Notes: generated from the letters alone by a model not told the origin. A stretch of 49,893 nt of DNA from an uncultured Clostridia bacterium (GCA_938009115.1 CALLHZ010000035.1:1-49893), one strand, 5' to 3'; shown: positions 34,450-43,462, counted from the first letter of the stretch. Program-made: numbers and translations.

Positions 34450-37400
34450 TTTCATAGCTGCCCTTTTTCCGCTCCTTGTACAGAGGCACCTCCCAGCGGT
34501 CCCAGTGAAACGCCGCAAGATTCAAAGGATTGTCCACACCGGCTTTCCCCAGGACCGTTGTTCCGTCTGCGCCGGCCAGGAGCACGCTCACCATGATCCC
34601 GCCCGAAGTCGTGGTCTCCAGTTCGTCCCGCAGCGGCGCCGCAGGCCCATCAGGATCGTCCAGCACCACCATGGCTGAAGGATCACTGAAATTGATCCTG
34701 GACCAGGGCAGACGAAGGAGGACCGTATCCTCCCGTACCTCCCAGTGATAATAAGTATTGTCCTCCAGCGGGCCGCAGCGCAGCGTACTCAAATCCTCGT
34801 GGATGGCCCTGATCAAAACGCCGTCCCGGGTCACCCGCTCCTTATTGATCAGCATGGACATGGATTCAAAAGTCCCGCTCCCCGATGGATAGGAGCTGTA
34901 CTGTCCTTTGGTGACATTGTAGCCGGGATGAACGTAAAGCGCCGCATCGGTTTCGCCGCGGATCTCCGCCAAAAATTCCATGCCCGAGGGTGCCGTTTCT
35001 CCGGGCAGGTCGCCGTATTTAAACTCCCCCCGGTTCCTGTCGTAGGTATCCAGGCCGATGATCAGCTTCTCCCTGCTGAAATCCGGTGGCTGCGCCAGAC
35101 GGATCTGCAACTGCAAAAACCCTTCGTCAGCGGCCAGAGACAATCGTTTCACTCCATTCGTTCCGGGCACATAAAACGGCTGCGACCGGATCCCTGCAGG
35201 ATCCAGGGCCAGGATCCCGTAGTTCTGCTCCGGGTCCACAGCGCTGTACCAAAGAGGATTGCGCTCAAAGGGGATCATATACGGCTCTGTCGTCCAGGTT
35301 TTTTTGGCCCATTCGTCCGTCCACTCGAAAATGATACCGCCGGCGTATCCTTCCCGGCGTATGGCTTTCATCATCCGCACGACGCCTTCACCCTGCACTG
35401 CTTCCGTCATGCCGCCGTGATCATACCCGTCAGGGCTGCTGTGAGCGTTGCCCATGCCTGTGGAAAGACCGAATTCGGCCACCAGCGCAGGATATTTCTG
35501 ATGCCCGGCGATAAACTCCTGCAGATAACCGCCGTACCGCAACCTTCCTTCCTCATCGCTGTAGGCATCGTAAGCTGCTTCGTTGTTCATGAAATCCGGA
35601 TAATTGGGATAAATATGATATGCGCCGAAAAAACCTGCCTCCAGCCGTTCTGTGACCGAAATATGGTTGATGTCCACCACAGCTTTGTCGTTGTATTCCA
35701 GGTCCTTGTCTCCGGAGGCATTCCACTCGGAATCATGCTCTTTGGGGTCCAGCGTCGGCCAGCTGACGATGCCCACGGGATGCTGCCAGCCGTAGACTTC
35801 TGTTTCGTAGGAAGCCAGGTAATCGCAGTTCATGGCCAGCCATGCTTCCGTAGGAGAAGCAGCCGGCCCGGTATACAAATATTCACCCCGGAAGCTATAT
35901 CCCGGGTTGCGGGAATCGGTACTGATCACCTCTTCCGGTTCCAGTTCCCGGCCCACCAGATACCCGGCGATGTAAGAAGAAATATCGCTGGTGTAGAGGC
36001 CGTATGCTCGGAAATCCCGCTCCGGGATCACAGCCCGTCCGTGCATGGCATCGATCACATAACGGATCTCCTGCCGGTAAGCTTCATCATAAGAAGCCTC
36101 CAGATAATCGCCGTTGGCGGGATTTTCCTCGGGCCATATCTCCTGATAGACCATCAGGGGCTGAGTTGGGTGCGTTTCGTTATAGTACTGCAGGGCGGAG
36201 TAGAATTCCGGCGACATCAAAGTGTAGATCCGAACGGTGTTGGCGCCCATGGCCGAGATCTCTTCGAACCAGTCCACGAATAATTGCTCGGACCGGACAA
36301 ATTCGGTGAACCATTTTCCCGGAAGAGACGATCCGATATTGACGCCCCGAACGAAAAACTCTTCCCACTCGCCCTCTTTGCTTTGGATTTCAAACGTCTG
36401 ACCGGCAGTACGAACGTTCAGCGCCGGCGTGTCGCTGTCCAGGGGCGTTTCAGGCACCTGGGCCTTGCGCGCTCCGGCATCCTTCAGGATCTTTTCCATC
36501 AGTGGGAGATAGGCCCGCCAGAAGAAGGGTCCGCTGTCGCTTTCCGAGCGAAGGGTCAGCCATTGGCGCAGGGGGGCATAAGCGTAGCTGGAGGGGTATT
36601 CGCCATCAAAACGCTTTTGCGCAAAATCACCGGCGAAATAATAGGAGGTATATCGGGAGTTCTGTTTTTCGGCAATGGCCGGGAACACCGAGGGAAGACC
36701 GAGTTTTTCCATGATCTTCGCACCGGATTCAGTCAGATCCAACCGGTATTCGCCCAGGACCCTGGTGGACGGATGAGTTTGGACGAACTCAAACCAACCG
36801 TCATAAGCGATCTCTCCGATATCGGAGAATCCTGAATTTTCCGTAAAGTAAAAATTCAGGCCGTTTCCTGTAAAATCCTGATCCTCCCGCAGGACCGTCA
36901 CCTGGTCCTCCGGGGAGACAAGCACGATCCCGCTGCCTTCAAAATCCCAGCGTCTTCCGGTCTGCCTCTCGTAACCCAGCAGGATCATGGGCGGAACCTC
37001 TGCATACCGGGACAGCTCTTTAAAATACTGCCCGTAATATCCTGTGTGTTTCGAAAGCCCGAACAGCTCTTCTAATCGCTGGGAGGAAGTGTGGCGAACG
37101 ATATCATATTCGCCGATCAGCACCGTCCCGCGATCCAGGGCCGAGACGATCCGGTCCAGATCCTCATCGCTGAGTCCGCCGTAAATCAGCTCGGGTTCCT
37201 TCCATTCCGGCTCCACGTTTTCGATCACGTGGTCATCGACGTATCGGCCATAGGTATCGGCCAGATAGATCAGATCCGGCCGTTGATCGCCCCAGCCGCC
37301 TTCGGGAATATCCGGAAGAGACCGTACCGTAAAATCCGCCGGAGCGAGGGGAAAAACGCCATAATAATCCCTGTCGTAGAAAAATGTATCCCCGGAGGAG

Positions 37401-37615
37401 GACTGCAGCACTTTCATGCGGTTCAGCGCCCACATGAGACCTTCGTGCTCCCTATGATCCTCTTCCAGGACCGTTTTGTCCACGATCCAGACGTTCAGGG
37501 GGATCGCTTCCATACGAGCCCAAAGGATGCGGGGGACAGCGACTGCACCGGCGACACCCAAGACCACCGTCACCATCAACCCGTACAGCAGATATAGCAC
37601 GGTCTTCTTTTTCAT
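34412..37615 (-). CDS. Membrane-anchored glycoside-hydrolase-like protein of the polysaccharide operon
   Basis: A 1067-residue protein with an N-terminal membrane helix (5-27), the rest outside the cell. Residues about 40-380 form a domain I do not recognise. Residues about 418-780 look like a clan GH-A (beta/alpha)8 glycoside hydrolase: FFVRGVNIGSSLPGKW, a strand with ANTVRIYTL, GYLVGRELEPEE (Glu557 in the acid/base position) and PALVAEFGLSTG (Glu714 as nucleophile). The C-terminal 250 residues are beta-rich, perhaps a carbohydrate-binding module. Third gene of the operon, its start overlapping the GT2 gene stop by four bases (ATGA). A matching role is trimming or transferring a polysaccharide made by the synthase next door, like BcsZ or PgaB. 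Family and catalytic residues are inference. Confidence 0.7.
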   Translation of the reverse strand: MKKKTVLYLLYGLMVTVVLGVAGAVAVPRILWARMEAIPLNVWIVDKTVLEEDHREHEGLMWALNRMKVLQSSSGDTFFYDRDYYGVFPLAPADFTVRSLPDIPEGGWGDQRPDLIYLADTYGRYVDDHVIENVEPEWKEPELIYGGLSDEDLDRIVSALDRGTVLIGEYDIVRHTSSQRLEELFGLSKHTGYYGQYFKELSRYAEVPPMILLGYERQTGRRWDFEGSGIVLVSPEDQVTVLREDQDFTGNGLNFYFTENSGFSDIGEIAYDGWFEFVQTHPSTRVLGEYRLDLTESGAKIMEKLGLPSVFPAIAEKQNSRYTSYYFAGDFAQKRFDGEYPSSYAYAPLRQWLTLRSESDSGPFFWRAYLPLMEKILKDAGARKAQVPETPLDSDTPALNVRTAGQTFEIQSKEGEWEEFFVRGVNIGSSLPGKWFTEFVRSEQLFVDWFEEISAMGANTVRIYTLMSPEFYSALQYYNETHPTQPLMVYQEIWPEENPANGDYLEASYDEAYRQEIRYVIDAMHGRAVIPERDFRAYGLYTSDISSYIAGYLVGRELEPEEVISTDSRNPGYSFRGEYLYTGPAASPTEAWLAMNCDYLASYETEVYGWQHPVGIVSWPTLDPKEHDSEWNASGDKDLEYNDKAVVDINHISVTERLEAGFFGAYHIYPNYPDFMNNEAAYDAYSDEEGRLRYGGYLQEFIAGHQKYPALVAEFGLSTGMGNAHSSPDGYDHGGMTEAVQGEGVVRMMKAIRREGYAGGIIFEWTDEWAKKTWTTEPYMIPFERNPLWYSAVDPEQNYGILALDPAGIRSQPFYVPGTNGVKRLSLAADEGFLQLQIRLAQPPDFSREKLIIGLDTYDRNRGEFKYGDLPGETAPSGMEFLAEIRGETDAALYVHPGYNVTKGQYSSYPSGSGTFESMSMLINKERVTRDGVLIRAIHEDLSTLRCGPLEDNTYYHWEVREDTVLLRLPWSRINFSDPSAMVVLDDPDGPAAPLRDELETTTSGGIMVSVLLAGADGTTVLGKAGVDNPLNLAAFHWDRWEVPLYKERKKGSYEIIADYFHQLAAE

Positions 37616-40600
37616 AACGCACCCTCCGGTCCTTTGCCGGCGTTCCCGGAACTGCCGGCAAATCCCTTTCGCTCAGCCTTTTCCCAGCCTGTCACGCCTT
37701 TGAATATTCGGAAATATCCTGTTGCCCGGATCAGGCTGAAGTACTGGCGAAAGCCAAAATTTTCAAGAAAAGCCCAGCCGATGAGCCGCGCCGTGTCCTT
37801 CAGTGGGAACAGTTTCCCCCCATGCTCGGCCACCAGCAGAGAAGAAATGGAAATGATGGTACCGGATAATATTGCTGCAACGAAAAGCATGATCGCCACA
37901 TCCCAGTACAAGACACCGAGGACGGCAGCCAAAAACACGGCAATGTAACCCTGAACCTCGAAAAGCGGTCCGAGTACTTCGAAAAAGAAATAGTAGGGCA
38001 TCGCTATCATTCCCGTGCGCCCGTACCGGTAATTGAGCAGCATGCGCTTGTGAAAATACAGGATTTCGATCAACCCCCGCTGCCAGCGATAGCGCTGTTT
38101 TCGCAGAGATCTCAAGTCCTCGGGCACCTCGGTCCAGCAGTTTGCATTGAATGCGTACCGGATACGGTAGGGCCGCCCGGCTTCCCGCATCTGCCGGGAG
38201 ATGCGCACGACGATCTCCATGTCCTCGCCTACCGTATCTTTTCCGTATTGGCCGCTGCTGGTCAAATAACCGCCCACCCGGACTCCTCGCTCCTTCCTGA
38301 AGAGCCCGAAGGCGCCGGAAATGATCAGCAGATTGTTGGTGAACGCCCACCCCAGCCGGCCGCACATAAAGGCCCTGATGTATTCGATGGTCTGAAGCAG
38401 CGCCAGGCGGTTCTGCGGGATCCGTCTGTCCCGGATGACCCCTCGCTCCACCCTGCAGCCGTTGATGGGAAACACATTGCCGCCCATGGCAGGCGTTTCC
38501 ACATCCTCTTCCAGTATCCGCGATACCAGCTTCAGCAGCGCGTCCTCTTCCAGAATGGAGTCGGCGTCGATGCTGCAGATGTATTCCCGGGAGGCCACAT
38601 TGATGCCGGCATTGAGCGCGTCGGCCTTACCTCCGTTGACCTTGTCCACCACCACCAGTTTAGGAAGATTGCGGTTCAGATAGATCCCTTTAACTTCCTT
38701 CGTCTCCAGTTCCTTTTTGTAAACGCGATCCACACGCTTCAGCCCGAATTCCTGCTGCAGCACCGCCAAGGTCTGGTCCGTGGAGCCGTCGTTCACGATG
38801 ATAAGCTCATAGTCGGGATAGCTCAGATTCATCAGGGAGTTCACGTTTTCAATGATAGTCCTGGCTTCATTGAAAGCCGGCGCCACGACAGTTATGGAAG
38901 GAAGCATCCTGGGTTTGAATAAAAACGCACGGTCTTTGATCTGCCAGGATCGTTTCTGGCGGCGCACATAGGCAAAGGACAGGGCCATCAAAGTAAAGTA
39001 AACACTGTTGATGGCGACGGCATAATATACGAAATAATGATTGAAGTCCCGGACAAACAGCTTAAGCGCCGGACGAAGGGTCAGCTCGCCAAGGACATCG
39101 CGATGCACGACCAAAAACACGCCGGGAACGAGTAAAAAGCAAAGGACCAGAAGTACAGCCAGAACAGCCAGATAAGTACGGTCCGGCGGTTGGGCAGGAG
39201 AAGCTTCATATGGGGCAGGTTCTCCGGGGTCGCACAGAGACCGCAGCCGGGGGGTAAAATAGGTGCGGAAGTGGTCTTTCAGTTTGGGATCCGCTGCGGT
39301 GCAGCGTCTGACGATCGCCAGAAGACTGCCCTCCAGCCCCGGATTTTTATTGCTGTTCAGAAAATCGATCACTTCGCTGACCCGGCCGGCCCTCAGGATC
39401 TCCTCCAGGATATGCTCGGATTCCTTCTTTTTATCTCCCTCAAGGCGGGCAATAAAATATTCGATTCGCAGCGCCAGGATCTCCGCCAGCGCCCGCTTGA
39501 CGCTCTGCGTTCCTTCGCCCATAAAACGGGTCGCAAGACGATCCGGTAAAGAAGGATCCTGTTCCGCCATCAGAGAGAGGGCGTGAGCGGCATTATCCCG
39601 AACAGCCTCCTCGGACAGGAGAGACAGCAGTTTATCCACATGATCGACGCCGCGGAAATTGGCCAGGGCAGAGATCGCGGCTTTCCTGATTTCCGGATCA
39701 CCGGCATACAGATAGCGCTCGGCGCTGATGGCGGAAGGATGGCGGCGGCTCAGGATGCCGCAGGCTTTGACCATCAATTCATAGTCGGTCCGTTCGGAAC
39801 TGATCCGGGGCGGCCTGTTCCGGTATCTGCGGCAAACAAAAGAAGATTCCACAGGACCGCGGAAACGGCAATGGAGCTCCCTCTCTGTCGCGCCGGGATT
39901 GCCGGCGCCGCAGTTTGCGCAGGCAGCCGGCGGATCTTCTTCCGGGGGAGGAAATCCTTTTCCCTCAACATAGGGCTCAAGGATATCCAACAGATACTGC
40001 TTCGTCTCGCCAGAATCATAGACAGAAGCAAAATCCACAAGAAGCTCGCGTATCTCTTCTTTCCGGGATCCGCGCAGTCTGGGCAGGAGTGCCCAAAAGG
40101 ACTCGCCGAAGCCGGCAATAAGCATGTTGACTCTTGAGCGGTAAAACCGGCTGGCATGTTGAAGAGAACGGATCAGCACCGGCAAAGAAGCATCGTTTCC
40201 GATGTCCGACAGCGCGTTGGCTAAATAGAGCTTCAGCGTAAAGTTTGTCTCGGTCAGCAGCTGCTGCTCCAGCGCTGTCCTGGCATTTTCGGTCCCCAGA
40301 TGGCCAAGGGCAAAAATCGCTTCAGACCGCCTGACCGTGCTGCCGCTCTTAAGGCCTTTGATGTGCTTTCGCTCCAGCCTCTCCATCGGCATGCGCCCTT
40401 CGATTTTTGATTCCCAGTCCGCCCCGAACTGAAAAGTCCGTTTGATCGCCAGATAGACCTTCGGATCCATATCCTTTGCTGCAGCATCGCCTGCTTCCGA
40501 AAAAACGCGGGCAAGCGTCTGCCGTTGAGCGTCGGAAAGCTCGCTGCGTATGTCGCTTCGTATTCTGGAAACATACAGGCTCCAGGCCAGGAAGAGATCA

Positions 40601-40653
40601 ATGACGATCAGGATCCCGGCAATGGCAAACCAAGTCTCGATCCTGCCGATCAC
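37612..40653 (-). CDS. HEAT-repeat / zinc-finger-like / GT2 polysaccharide synthase fusion
   Basis: A 1013-residue membrane protein. After a helix at 7-29 come HEAT-like helical repeats (about 85-210 and 290-420, e.g. SEAIFALGHLGTENARTAL). Between them, CANC (245-248), Cys262 and Cys274 form a possible four-cysteine metal site. Two membrane helices (about 494-516, 541-562) precede a processive glycosyltransferase family 2 domain: VVAPAFNEA (about 590), NDGSTD, the DAD at 696-698, GEDMEI and the QxxRW-type RYRWQRG, then three to four C-terminal helices. The catalytic part resembles PgaC/cellulose-synthase-like polymerases, so it should make and export a beta-linked polymer. The HEAT plus cysteine-cluster front is the unusual part. 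Coupled by 4-base overlaps to both neighbours. Confidence 0.85.
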   Translation of the reverse strand: MIGRIETWFAIAGILIVIDLFLAWSLYVSRIRSDIRSELSDAQRQTLARVFSEAGDAAAKDMDPKVYLAIKRTFQFGADWESKIEGRMPMERLERKHIKGLKSGSTVRRSEAIFALGHLGTENARTALEQQLLTETNFTLKLYLANALSDIGNDASLPVLIRSLQHASRFYRSRVNMLIAGFGESFWALLPRLRGSRKEEIRELLVDFASVYDSGETKQYLLDILEPYVEGKGFPPPEEDPPAACANCGAGNPGATERELHCRFRGPVESSFVCRRYRNRPPRISSERTDYELMVKACGILSRRHPSAISAERYLYAGDPEIRKAAISALANFRGVDHVDKLLSLLSEEAVRDNAAHALSLMAEQDPSLPDRLATRFMGEGTQSVKRALAEILALRIEYFIARLEGDKKKESEHILEEILRAGRVSEVIDFLNSNKNPGLEGSLLAIVRRCTAADPKLKDHFRTYFTPRLRSLCDPGEPAPYEASPAQPPDRTYLAVLAVLLVLCFLLVPGVFLVVHRDVLGELTLRPALKLFVRDFNHYFVYYAVAINSVYFTLMALSFAYVRRQKRSWQIKDRAFLFKPRMLPSITVVAPAFNEARTIIENVNSLMNLSYPDYELIIVNDGSTDQTLAVLQQEFGLKRVDRVYKKELETKEVKGIYLNRNLPKLVVVDKVNGGKADALNAGINVASREYICSIDADSILEEDALLKLVSRILEEDVETPAMGGNVFPINGCRVERGVIRDRRIPQNRLALLQTIEYIRAFMCGRLGWAFTNNLLIISGAFGLFRKERGVRVGGYLTSSGQYGKDTVGEDMEIVVRISRQMREAGRPYRIRYAFNANCWTEVPEDLRSLRKQRYRWQRGLIEILYFHKRMLLNYRYGRTGMIAMPYYFFFEVLGPLFEVQGYIAVFLAAVLGVLYWDVAIMLFVAAILSGTIISISSLLVAEHGGKLFPLKDTARLIGWAFLENFGFRQYFSLIRATGYFRIFKGVTGWEKAERKGFAGSSGNAGKGPEGAL

Positions 40654-42674
40654 AGCTGATCTCCTTTGTATGCAAGATGGGAAACGATGCCTTGGATCTC
40701 CGCCAGCATCAAAGGCTTCTTTAGATAATGGATCACGCCCAGATCAGCGGCCCGCCCGACGGACTCCTCCGTCTTCAGGTGAGACATGAACAGAACGGGG
40801 ATATTTTTCGTATCCGACCGAAGGAGCAGTTCCCGGCGCAGTTGAAATCCATCGACTTTTGGCAGGATCACTTCCGACAGGATCAGCGCCGGCTGCCGGC
40901 TGCCGGCAAGCTCCAGCGCTTTTTCGCCGTCTGCAGCTCGTTCCACGGTATAATTCATCTTCTCCAAAACCGTGCGGATCACCTCCGCAATGGTATCCTC
41001 GGGCTCAGCGATCAGAATATCGCATTTTTCCGGAATGTCTTCCGGCGCCGAATTACTGCAAACTCGATTTTTTCCTGCGTTTTTGGCAATACGTACCCGC
41101 TCCTGGGCGATTTCATAAAACCTGTCCGGCGCCACGGAAGGCTGCAATTCGCTGGGTTGCAGTTCCCGGAGGCTCACTGCGCCGACGGAAGCCGTCACTG
41201 GTTCGATATAAGCTCGGGAGGAAGCGATGGCGTTGCGGATCTCCTCGGCAGTGGCAACAGCCCGCTCTTTTTCCGCATGAGGAATATAACAGGCAAAAAG
41301 ACTTCCGGGCAACTTGAAATAGACCTGATAATCGTCTTGAAACGCTTCCAGCAAACGCGCCGTATTCCGAAACATCTGATCTACTTCTTTGTCGCCGTAC
41401 CGGTATTTGATGCGCTCGGTCTGATCCAGGCTGAGTACGATCAGCGCGGGATTGGTGTCGAGACCTTTCTCGATGATCGCTCCGATTTCTTCCTTCAGAT
41501 ATTTTTGAAAAAACGAAAAATTGTACAGCCCCGTCGCAGCGGAATGGGTCATGGACTGTTCCACGCCGGCGAGATTTTCCGCAAGACGATCCCGGGCGGA
41601 GACCAAAGCTTTGTTTTCTTCGCTCAGTCGCTGAAGCTCGCTGTTTGAACGAGCCAGATGAGCTGTATATACTTCAGGCAAGGGGATATCATAATCGTGG
41701 CACAACCTCTCCACCAGGGGCTCCGCGGTCATGAGCCATTCGATCCCGCTAAGAGAAAACATTTTTTCGGAAAGAAGGTTCCACATTTGATGATCATCAG
41801 ATCCGGGAGGAGGCAGAAGATGAAGTTCAGCATCGGTTGTAAGCCCTGCTTCGACAAAAACCTTCTCGGCATCGCCGGCGCTGTAGAGCGAGGCATACCG
41901 CTTCAGGAGCGCCTCCCCGGCTGCGCGGTAGCCGCCGGAAACATCCAGATTTTTTTTGACGCTGCGCAGGAAAGAACCGCACTCCAGATCCCGAAGCGCT
42001 TTGATATGCTCTTTGATGTTCCTGCGGATCAAAGATCCGTGCTGGGGAGCGATCAACGCCAGGGGCAAGCCCATCAGCGATTCCATGACCGGGCGGAGGA
42101 CTGCATTGGAGGGCATATAATGCTCGTGGAAGGATTTCATTTGCTCCATGTAGTTTTCTCCGGCTTCCAGCGTCCAGTCAGCCGTGAACGCGCCGAAAAG
42201 GTCACTGGAAAACAGCGTTTGCGTCTGTGCGTCGTACGTCATGACCGCGCCGGGGAAATGCAGGTACGGAGACGGTATAAAGCTCAGCCTGCGCCCGGAG
42301 GCCAGCCTGAGCTGATTGCCGTTGCTGTTGATGATATAAAATTCCGATTCAATGCCGTAATAACGCACCAGCGTCCTGGTTCGCCAGTGGGTAACGACTT
42401 GAAAGCGGCATCCCTTGCGTTCAAACAGGGGAACAGAAGAAGCCAGGTCCGGATCCTGATGATGGAGGATCACAAACCGGATCTGCGCGGGATCCACCAA
42501 CTCGCATACACTTTCCCACACTGTCTCAAAGTCCAGGATCGACCCCGGATCGATGAGAACGGCTTCCTGCCCGTCGATGATCAGGTATGGATTGCACTGC
42601 AACCCAGTGGTTTCCAATGCGCCGCCCACCCAGAATATGCCCGGAGCGATCTCTGCGGATCTCTTTCCATTCAT
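40650..42674 (-). CDS. ODP-type diiron sensor fused to degenerate GGDEF and pseudo-receiver domain
   Basis: A 674-residue soluble signalling protein. Residues 1-235 are a metallo-beta-lactamase domain of flavodiiron/ODP type with all metal ligands visible: HxDxD at His72, Asp74, Asp76, then His139, Asp158 and His212. No flavodoxin domain follows, so it should bind diiron and O2 or Fe(II) as a sensor. A linker with a coiled coil (about 343-372) leads to a GGDEF-like domain (about 380-500) whose motif is degraded to LPGSLF (455-460), so no cyclase activity is expected. The C-terminal receiver domain (about 550-670) has Glu601 in place of the phosphoacceptor Asp, mimicking a phosphorylated state, with Ser631 and Lys653 kept. 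First gene of the polysaccharide operon; ATGA overlap with the synthase gene. Confidence 0.85.
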   Translation of the reverse strand: MNGKRSAEIAPGIFWVGGALETTGLQCNPYLIIDGQEAVLIDPGSILDFETVWESVCELVDPAQIRFVILHHQDPDLASSVPLFERKGCRFQVVTHWRTRTLVRYYGIESEFYIINSNGNQLRLASGRRLSFIPSPYLHFPGAVMTYDAQTQTLFSSDLFGAFTADWTLEAGENYMEQMKSFHEHYMPSNAVLRPVMESLMGLPLALIAPQHGSLIRRNIKEHIKALRDLECGSFLRSVKKNLDVSGGYRAAGEALLKRYASLYSAGDAEKVFVEAGLTTDAELHLLPPPGSDDHQMWNLLSEKMFSLSGIEWLMTAEPLVERLCHDYDIPLPEVYTAHLARSNSELQRLSEENKALVSARDRLAENLAGVEQSMTHSAATGLYNFSFFQKYLKEEIGAIIEKGLDTNPALIVLSLDQTERIKYRYGDKEVDQMFRNTARLLEAFQDDYQVYFKLPGSLFACYIPHAEKERAVATAEEIRNAIASSRAYIEPVTASVGAVSLRELQPSELQPSVAPDRFYEIAQERVRIAKNAGKNRVCSNSAPEDIPEKCDILIAEPEDTIAEVIRTVLEKMNYTVERAADGEKALELAGSRQPALILSEVILPKVDGFQLRRELLLRSDTKNIPVLFMSHLKTEESVGRAADLGVIHYLKKPLMLAEIQGIVSHLAYKGDQL

Positions 42675-42743
42675 TGTCTCACCTGCTTCCTTCTTCTATT
42701 GACTGAAGTATACAATAAATCCTTTTCCGTTGGAACAGATCCC

Positions 42744-42780
42744 CAAACAAAAACCGGACCTTATTTTCTGAAAGTCCGGC
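42744..42780 (-). terminator. Terminator after the two HesB-like selenoprotein genes
   Basis: Stem CCGGAC (42754-42759) / GTCCGG (42774-42779). Read on minus it is followed by TTTTTGTTTG. It separates the selenoprotein pair from the ODP operon. Confidence 0.8.
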
Positions 42781-42817
42781 TTGTCTTCATTTATTTTGCC
42801 TTCGCAGCATATCACTG

Positions 42818-43108
42818 TCAATTTGCCGTGTTTGCCAGGCGAAAGCCTCTGTTGTACCACTTGTCGGAGTAGTCCAATGTGAGTCCGTTGATGTATGCAT
42901 CCAATTCCTTTGCATACACGATCTTCATGCCGTTGGACTCCACAATCATATCTTCTGCATCCTGAAGCTCTTCCAGAGCCAAGCCCCACTGGGGCCCGCC
43001 TCAGCCGGCGCCTCCGTAACTGATGCGAAGCATCTGGCTTTCCGGCTTTTCCGTCTCGGCGGCAACTTCCCGGAATTTGGCGGCTGCCGTATCGCTAACC
43101 TGGATCAT
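42818..43108 (-). CDS. HesB/IscA-like selenoprotein, second of a tandem pair (TGA = Sec36)
   Basis: A 96-residue protein read through an in-frame TGA at 43001-43003. It starts MIQVSDTAAAKFREVAAETE at the ATG with AAGGAG ten bases upstream, and contains SYGGAG-Sec-GGPQWGLAL. The Sec aligns with the first cluster-binding cysteine of IscA/HesB (GCSG), while the usual C-terminal CGC is absent. This is the pattern of the known HesB-related selenoprotein family. Reading the TGA as a stop would leave a 35-residue fragment and an orphan downstream frame with perfect family similarity to the neighbouring gene. The C-terminus SDKWYNRGFRLA parallels that of the first copy. Its role is presumably in Fe-S or redox chemistry, unproven. 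Confidence 0.88.
42967..42979 (-). promoter_or_regulatory. Candidate bacterial SECIS hairpin, copy 2
   Basis: On minus, GCTCT-GGA-AGAGC, a perfect 5-base-pair hairpin whose apical loop carries GG at +27/+28 after the Sec TGA. The first copy has GG at exactly the same distance. SelB binds such loops 16-37 bases after UGA. Confidence 0.6.
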
Positions 43109-43127
43109 ATCGTTGGTTCTCCTTCCG

Positions 43128-43406
43128 TCAATAGAGAATAAATCCTTTGAAATACCATCTGTTCATGTAGTCTACATGCTTATGCTTCGCAAGGAAGTCA
43201 AGATCCCTTGTGTAGGCTACCGTCGCTCCGTTGTCGTGAACCACGACATCGTTCTTATATTCCCGTTCATCCAGAACGGCTGCCAAACGCGGTCCTGCTC
43301 AGCCGCAGCGGCCCATGTACATCCGGATCCTGAGCTTTTCCGGGTCTTCCACTGTCGCTGCGACTTCTTTGAACTTTGCTGCCGCGCGGTCCGATACTTT
43401 GATCAT
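43128..43406 (-). CDS. HesB/IscA-like selenoprotein, first of a tandem pair (TGA = Sec36)
   Basis: A 92-residue protein with an in-frame TGA at 43299-43301. It starts MIKVSDRAAAKFKEVAATVE at the ATG preceded by AGGAGG at ideal spacing and runs through MYMGRCG-Sec-AGPRLAAVLDE to GFILY. Here a cysteine precedes the Sec (Cys34-Gly-Sec36), a possible selenenylsulfide pair that the second copy lacks (Ala34). The Sec sits where IscA has Cys35. The two proteins align end to end with the TGA at the same codon, so a sequencing error or decay is very unlikely. The stop at 43128 is also TGA but has no hairpin of the same kind after it. The second copy follows 19 bases later. Confidence 0.9.
43263..43279 (-). 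promoter_or_regulatory. Candidate bacterial SECIS hairpin, copy 1
   Basis: On minus, CCGTTC-TGGAT-GAACGG, a perfect 6-base-pair hairpin with a 5-base loop containing GG at +27/+28 after the Sec TGA, inside the coding region as expected for bacterial SECIS. Confidence 0.65.
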
Positions 43407-43462
43407 GACGCCACCTCCTATGGTTCACAGTATCCCACGAAAGGAGCGGACGCTCAGTGACC

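Noticed and set aside
42818..43406. Reading the two TGA codons as frameshifts, errors or pseudogene stops.
   Set aside because: Both homologous frames have TGA at the same codon, at the position of a conserved catalytic cysteine, with good ribosome binding sites and hairpins after the TGA.
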